Assembly: GCA_029246705.1 (NCBI GenBank)
Contig: JAQWMQ010000010.1
Location: forward strand, 62,001-126,000
DNA from: Phycisphaerales bacterium
GTDB taxonomy: Bacteria > Planctomycetota > Phycisphaerae > Phycisphaerales > SM1A02
Length of the DNA: 64,000 nucleotides
Reading direction: 5' to 3'
Shown: piece after piece, positions 61,005-64,000 of the stretch
How positions within the stretch are numbered: the first letter of the stretch is position 1
How the letters are laid out: each line of letters begins with the position of its first letter
Notes under the pieces: generated by a model
The model's input: only the letters and a program-made list of their open reading frames with translations
Database searches by the model: none
Told to the model about the DNA's origin: nothing
Program-made: the position numbers and the translations under genes

Positions 61005-62680
61005 TGCTTGCTGCCTGCTTCCTCATCATCCCATTGGTGACCGCGATCATCATCGGACTGGCCCCGAGTCGGGCCGCCCGCTGGATCGGACTGCTCGGCG
61101 GACTCGCCACCCTTGGCTGGGGCATCGTCTTCGCGATTCTCTACCCGTACTGGTCACAGGTCCCCGTCGAAGGCGGAGAGCTTGCCCAGTACTGGCCCAC
61201 CGAGGACACCTGGAACATCGTCCCCCTCTTCGGGATCGAACTTGAACTCGGCGTCAACTCGGTTTCGCTGCTCCTGGTGCTGCTGACCTGCCTCTTCGCA
61301 CCCCTGACCGTCACCGCCTCCTTCACCGCCATCACGGAACGGGTGAAGGAGTTCTACATCTGGCTGATGATCATGACCGCGTCGGTGCTGGGTGTGTTCA
61401 TCGCCCGCGACGTGATCACCTTCTACACCTGCTTCGAGGTCTCGCTGATCCCCGGGTTCTTCCTGGTCGCGATCTACGGAGGACCCGATCGCCGGGAAGC
61501 CAGCTTCAAGTTCTTCATCTACACCTTCGTCGGCTCGATCGTGATGCTCGCGGGGCTGGTCTACGTGGTCATGGAGTTCGCCGCCTATGAAGGCGGATGG
61601 TTGCCCGAGACCAACGGTGGCGTGAACGTCTGGGACATCGATGCCCTGGTGACCTTCGCCCGCAGCTTCCTCACGCCGACCGAACAGGCCTGGGTCCTGC
61701 TCTCGCTCATGATCGGCTTCGCGGTCAAGGTCCCGTTGTGGCCCCTGCACACGTGGCTGCCCCTGGCCCACAACCAGGCCCCCACCGCGGGCAGCGTCAA
61801 CTTCGCGGCCGTGATCCTCAAGCTCGGCGCCTACGGTGTCTACCGCTTCGTGATCCCCATGGTTCCCGAAGCCGTGGTCGAGTGGGCGCCGTTCATCGCA
61901 CTTCTCGCGGTCATCGGCATCATCTACACCGCCCTGGTCTGCTGGGCCCAGACGGACATCAAGAAGCTGATCGCCTACTCGTCGATCAGCCACATGGGTT
62001 TCTGCATGCTCGGTCTCTTCGCGCTGAATCCCATCGGCGCCCAGGGCGGCATCCTCTACATGATCACGCACGGTCTTTCGAGCGGTGCCTTGTTCATCTG
62101 CATCGGACTGATGTACGAACGGCACCACGTGAAGGACCTGGATCGCATCGGCGGTCTGTTCAAGACGATGCCGGTGTGGTCGTTCTTCATGCTGGTATTC
62201 ACCTTCGTCGCGGTCGGCCTGCCCGGTCTTGCCGGGTTCGTGAGTGAATTCCTGTGTCTCCTGGGCACCTTCATCGCAAGCGACCCCACCACCGGTGGCT
62301 ACCCCGGCATGCTCGGACCCTGGTTCGGAATCATCGCGGGCAGTGGCCTGATCCTGGGCGCGATCTACATGCTCTACATGGTCGGACGACTGCTGTTCGG
62401 TCCGGAGCAGATCCCCGAGCACACCGAGTCACACGAAGGTCACCGCCTTCCGACCGACCTGAACCTGCGCGAGATCCTGACCCTCGCCCCCATCGCGATC
62501 ATCTGCTTCTTCATCGGCATCTACCCAACGCCGATCCTGAAGGCCCTGGAACCGGCATCCGAACACATGCTCACCGGCTACCCCGCGGCGATCGCGGCCC
62601 ACAACGCCACGGCCGACGCCGAAGACTCGAAGACCACCACCATCGACGGGCAGACCATGTCCTTCGTGACCAACGACTGA
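61004..62680 (+). CDS. nuoM: NADH-quinone oxidoreductase subunit M
   Basis: 558 aa antiporter-like subunit. Blocks: FYTCFEVSLIPGFFLVAIYG (proton-channel Glu), LWPLHTWLPLAHNQAPTAGS, IAYSSISHMGFCMLGLF and KLIAYS with the buried Lys. About 14 helices, ending in a short soluble tail rich in Ala/Glu/Thr. The TGATG junction with nuoL indicates coupled translation. Confidence 0.95.
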   Translation: MLAACFLIIPLVTAIIIGLAPSRAARWIGLLGGLATLGWGIVFAILYPYWSQVPVEGGELAQYWPTEDTWNIVPLFGIELELGVNSVSLLLVLLTCLFAPLTVTASFTAITERVKEFYIWLMIMTASVLGVFIARDVITFYTCFEVSLIPGFFLVAIYGGPDRREASFKFFIYTFVGSIVMLAGLVYVVMEFAAYEGGWLPETNGGVNVWDIDALVTFARSFLTPTEQAWVLLSLMIGFAVKVPLWPLHTWLPLAHNQAPTAGSVNFAAVILKLGAYGVYRFVIPMVPEAVVEWAPFIALLAVIGIIYTALVCWAQTDIKKLIAYSSISHMGFCMLGLFALNPIGAQGGILYMITHGLSSGALFICIGLMYERHHVKDLDRIGGLFKTMPVWSFFMLVFTFVAVGLPGLAGFVSEFLCLLGTFIASDPTTGGYPGMLGPWFGIIAGSGLILGAIYMLYMVGRLLFGPEQIPEHTESHEGHRLPTDLNLREILTLAPIAIICFFIGIYPTPILKALEPASEHMLTGYPAAIAAHNATADAEDSKTTTIDGQTMSFVTND

Positions 62681-62711
62681 CCGACCACCCAACGACCCCG
62701 GATCGAAACCC

Positions 62712-64000
62712 ATGGAGTTCTCCCAGAAACTCATCCTGATCGCCCCCGAGATACTGCTGTTCTGCGGAGCAGTCGTGGTCGCGGTCCTGGGTCTGTCCAA
62801 TTCAAGAGGCATTCGCCGCGCCGTCCCCTTCGTGACAGCGCTGTTTCTCGCCGGAGCCGTGGTCGGCACCGTCTACGTCTACCGCAACGAGGATGCACTG
62901 CAGGCCAGCGGACTGCTGTTCCCGCGCCTGGGGCTCTTCATCAAGTGCCTGATCGGTGTCGCCGGCATAGGACTCGTGGCACTGGGAACCGGGACGATCG
63001 ACCGAACATTCGAGAACGCCGTGGCGGCAGGCCGCGCTCGGTTCGACCCCCTTCGCGTGATTCGAGGCGAGTACCACGCGTTCTTCCTGCTGAGCATCGT
63101 CGGCGTGATGCTGATCTGCAACGCAACCGACCTGATCTGGCTCTTCCTCGCCCTCGAACTCTCCTCGCTGCCGACCTACGTCATGGTCGCCCTGAGTCGC
63201 AGTTCCCGCCGCGCAAGCGAATCGGCGATCAAGTACTTCTTCCTCGGCGCCATGAGTGCGGGCCTGTTCCTCTACGGGTTCGCCCTGCTCTACGGCGCGA
63301 CCGGGACGCTCGGCTTCCTGGAGATGCGCGACGTCCTGACCACCATGCACCAGTCCCCCGAGGGACTGCCTGCGATCGCGATCCTCGGCATGACCCTCGC
63401 CCTGCTGGGCATCGGCTTCAAGATCGCCGCGGTCCCCATGCACTTCTACGCGCCTGATGTGTACGAAGGTGCTGCGAACCACATGACCGGCTTCCTGTCG
63501 ATCGTCCCCAAGGTCGCCGGCATGATCGCGATCATCATGCTCTGCGGAACCTTCGGGTGGGCCGAGCACGTGACGTTCAGTCCCGAGGGAACGGAGATGA
63601 TCCAGGAGGGCCTGCCCGCACCGGTGACCGCGGTCCTGTGGATGGTCGCCGTCCTCACCATGACCCTCGGCAACATCGGTGCACTGCTCCAGACCTCGAT
63701 CAAGCGCATCGCCGCCTACAGCGGCATCTCCCACTCGGGCTACATGCTGATCGGCGTGATCGCCGGAACCGAGAACGGCATCGATGCCGTGCTCTTCTAC
63801 CTGGTCGCCTACGCGATCGGCACCCTCGCCCTCTTCGGCGTGCTCAGCGGTCTCTCACGAGCCGGACACGAAGTCGAGAGCCTCGAGGACCTCGCGGGCC
63901 TCTGGCGTCGTCGCCCTCGAATGGCCGCCGCACTGGCACTGGCTGCAGGCAGCTTCGTCGGACTTCCACCACTGCTGGGTTTCTGGGGCAAGTTGTTCAT
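62712..64000 (+). CDS. nuoN: NADH-quinone oxidoreductase subunit N, 3' end off window
   Basis: About 429 codons visible, open to the window edge. LFLALELSSLPTYVMVALSR and SAIKYFFLGAMSAGLFLYGF are the NuoN/ND2 signature with the proton-channel Glu and Lys. GFKIAAVPMHFYAPDVYEGA and AYSGISHSGYMLIGVIAGTE follow. The start is an ATG 31 bases after nuoM. Last gene seen of the nuoJKLMN group. Confidence 0.94.
   Translation, partial: MEFSQKLILIAPEILLFCGAVVVAVLGLSNSRGIRRAVPFVTALFLAGAVVGTVYVYRNEDALQASGLLFPRLGLFIKCLIGVAGIGLVALGTGTIDRTFENAVAAGRARFDPLRVIRGEYHAFFLLSIVGVMLICNATDLIWLFLALELSSLPTYVMVALSRSSRRASESAIKYFFLGAMSAGLFLYGFALLYGATGTLGFLEMRDVLTTMHQSPEGLPAIAILGMTLALLGIGFKIAAVPMHFYAPDVYEGAANHMTGFLSIVPKVAGMIAIIMLCGTFGWAEHVTFSPEGTEMIQEGLPAPVTAVLWMVAVLTMTLGNIGALLQTSIKRIAAYSGISHSGYMLIGVIAGTENGIDAVLFYLVAYAIGTLALFGVLSGLSRAGHEVESLEDLAGLWRRRPRMAAALALAAGSFVGLPPLLGFWGKLF

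Noticed and set aside
61154-62422. 422-codon minus-strand open frame opposite nuoM
   Set aside because: Shadow of nuoM; Asp/Glu/His/Gln-rich translation without a domain.
1-64000. CRISPR arrays, insertion sequences, prophage or an rRNA operon
   Set aside because: No repeat-spacer pattern, transposase or integrase frame, structural phage gene or rRNA signature was seen on either strand.

Overview
The window looks like a chromosome segment of a GC-rich planctomycete, most likely a marine Phycisphaerae relative. The grounds are two secreted proteins ending in a dockerin-like tail (paired D-x-[DN]-G-[ND]-x-x-V-D-G-x-D-L repeats), a XylR-type regulator that joins a LacI-like sensor to an AraC domain, a sialate-esterase/PA14/propeller fusion, nickel superoxide dismutase, ECF sigma factors paired with small membrane proteins, and many 4-base ATGA stop/start overlaps. 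The placement is inferred from gene content; there is no rRNA or other phylogenetic marker. No prophage, transposon, CRISPR array or ribosomal RNA was seen. The region is ordinary housekeeping DNA with several lineage-specific oddities.

Layout. 1-3045 (minus): a large secreted esterase fusion running off the left edge. 3180-11621 (minus): a Tad/Flp pilus locus, made of a free-standing 58-residue Flp pilin gene and a tightly overlapped operon (tadV-tadE-cpaB-cpaC-cpaF-tadB-tadC-two lipoproteins), with a TadG-like gene and an ECF sigma/anti-sigma pair divergent from it (11975-14915). 14988-25649: nickel SOD, metallo-beta-lactamase-fold hydrolase, XylR regulator, SMUG1-type uracil-DNA glycosylase, MarC, a dockerin-tailed propeller, TetR plus soluble transhydrogenase, RhaM, a MazG-like enzyme, tRNA-Arg(CCG) and two candidate structured RNAs. 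25760-38929: lipoprotein, MFS transporter, TIGR01777 epimerase, a cysteine-desulfurase-like/GmhA/MauE-like/MauE-like operon, NfeD-flotillin pair, TilS operon, second ECF sigma unit. 39148-50177: B12-binding-fold protein, UbiE, amidohydrolase, lipoprotein, RluA-type synthase, Nudix, POT peptide transporter with a large inserted domain, asparaginase-like protein, DUF255 thioredoxin protein and a two-domain cupredoxin. 50253-57291: PheA, two polytopic membrane proteins, LysA, a TlpA-type lipid-stress/redox protein, PgpA and PgsA. 57509-64000: nuoJKLMN, the membrane arm of respiratory complex I, without the other subunits next to it; nuoN runs off the right edge.

How genes work together. TadV processes pilins, CpaF/TadB/TadC form the inner-membrane motor and platform, CpaC/CpaB form the outer-membrane channel and its partner, and the Flp gene with its own promoter and terminator can supply pilin in excess. 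PgsA and PgpA are successive steps of phosphatidylglycerol synthesis and share an operon. The nuo genes encode the proton-pumping part of complex I. The most unusual items are the SASA-PA14-propeller fusion, a peptide transporter carrying a GspG-like domain between its last helices, a cupredoxin whose second copper site has His in place of the axial Met, nickel SOD preceded by a long leader with no SodX peptidase nearby, and a compact multi-hairpin RNA candidate with promoter and terminator at 24141-24345.
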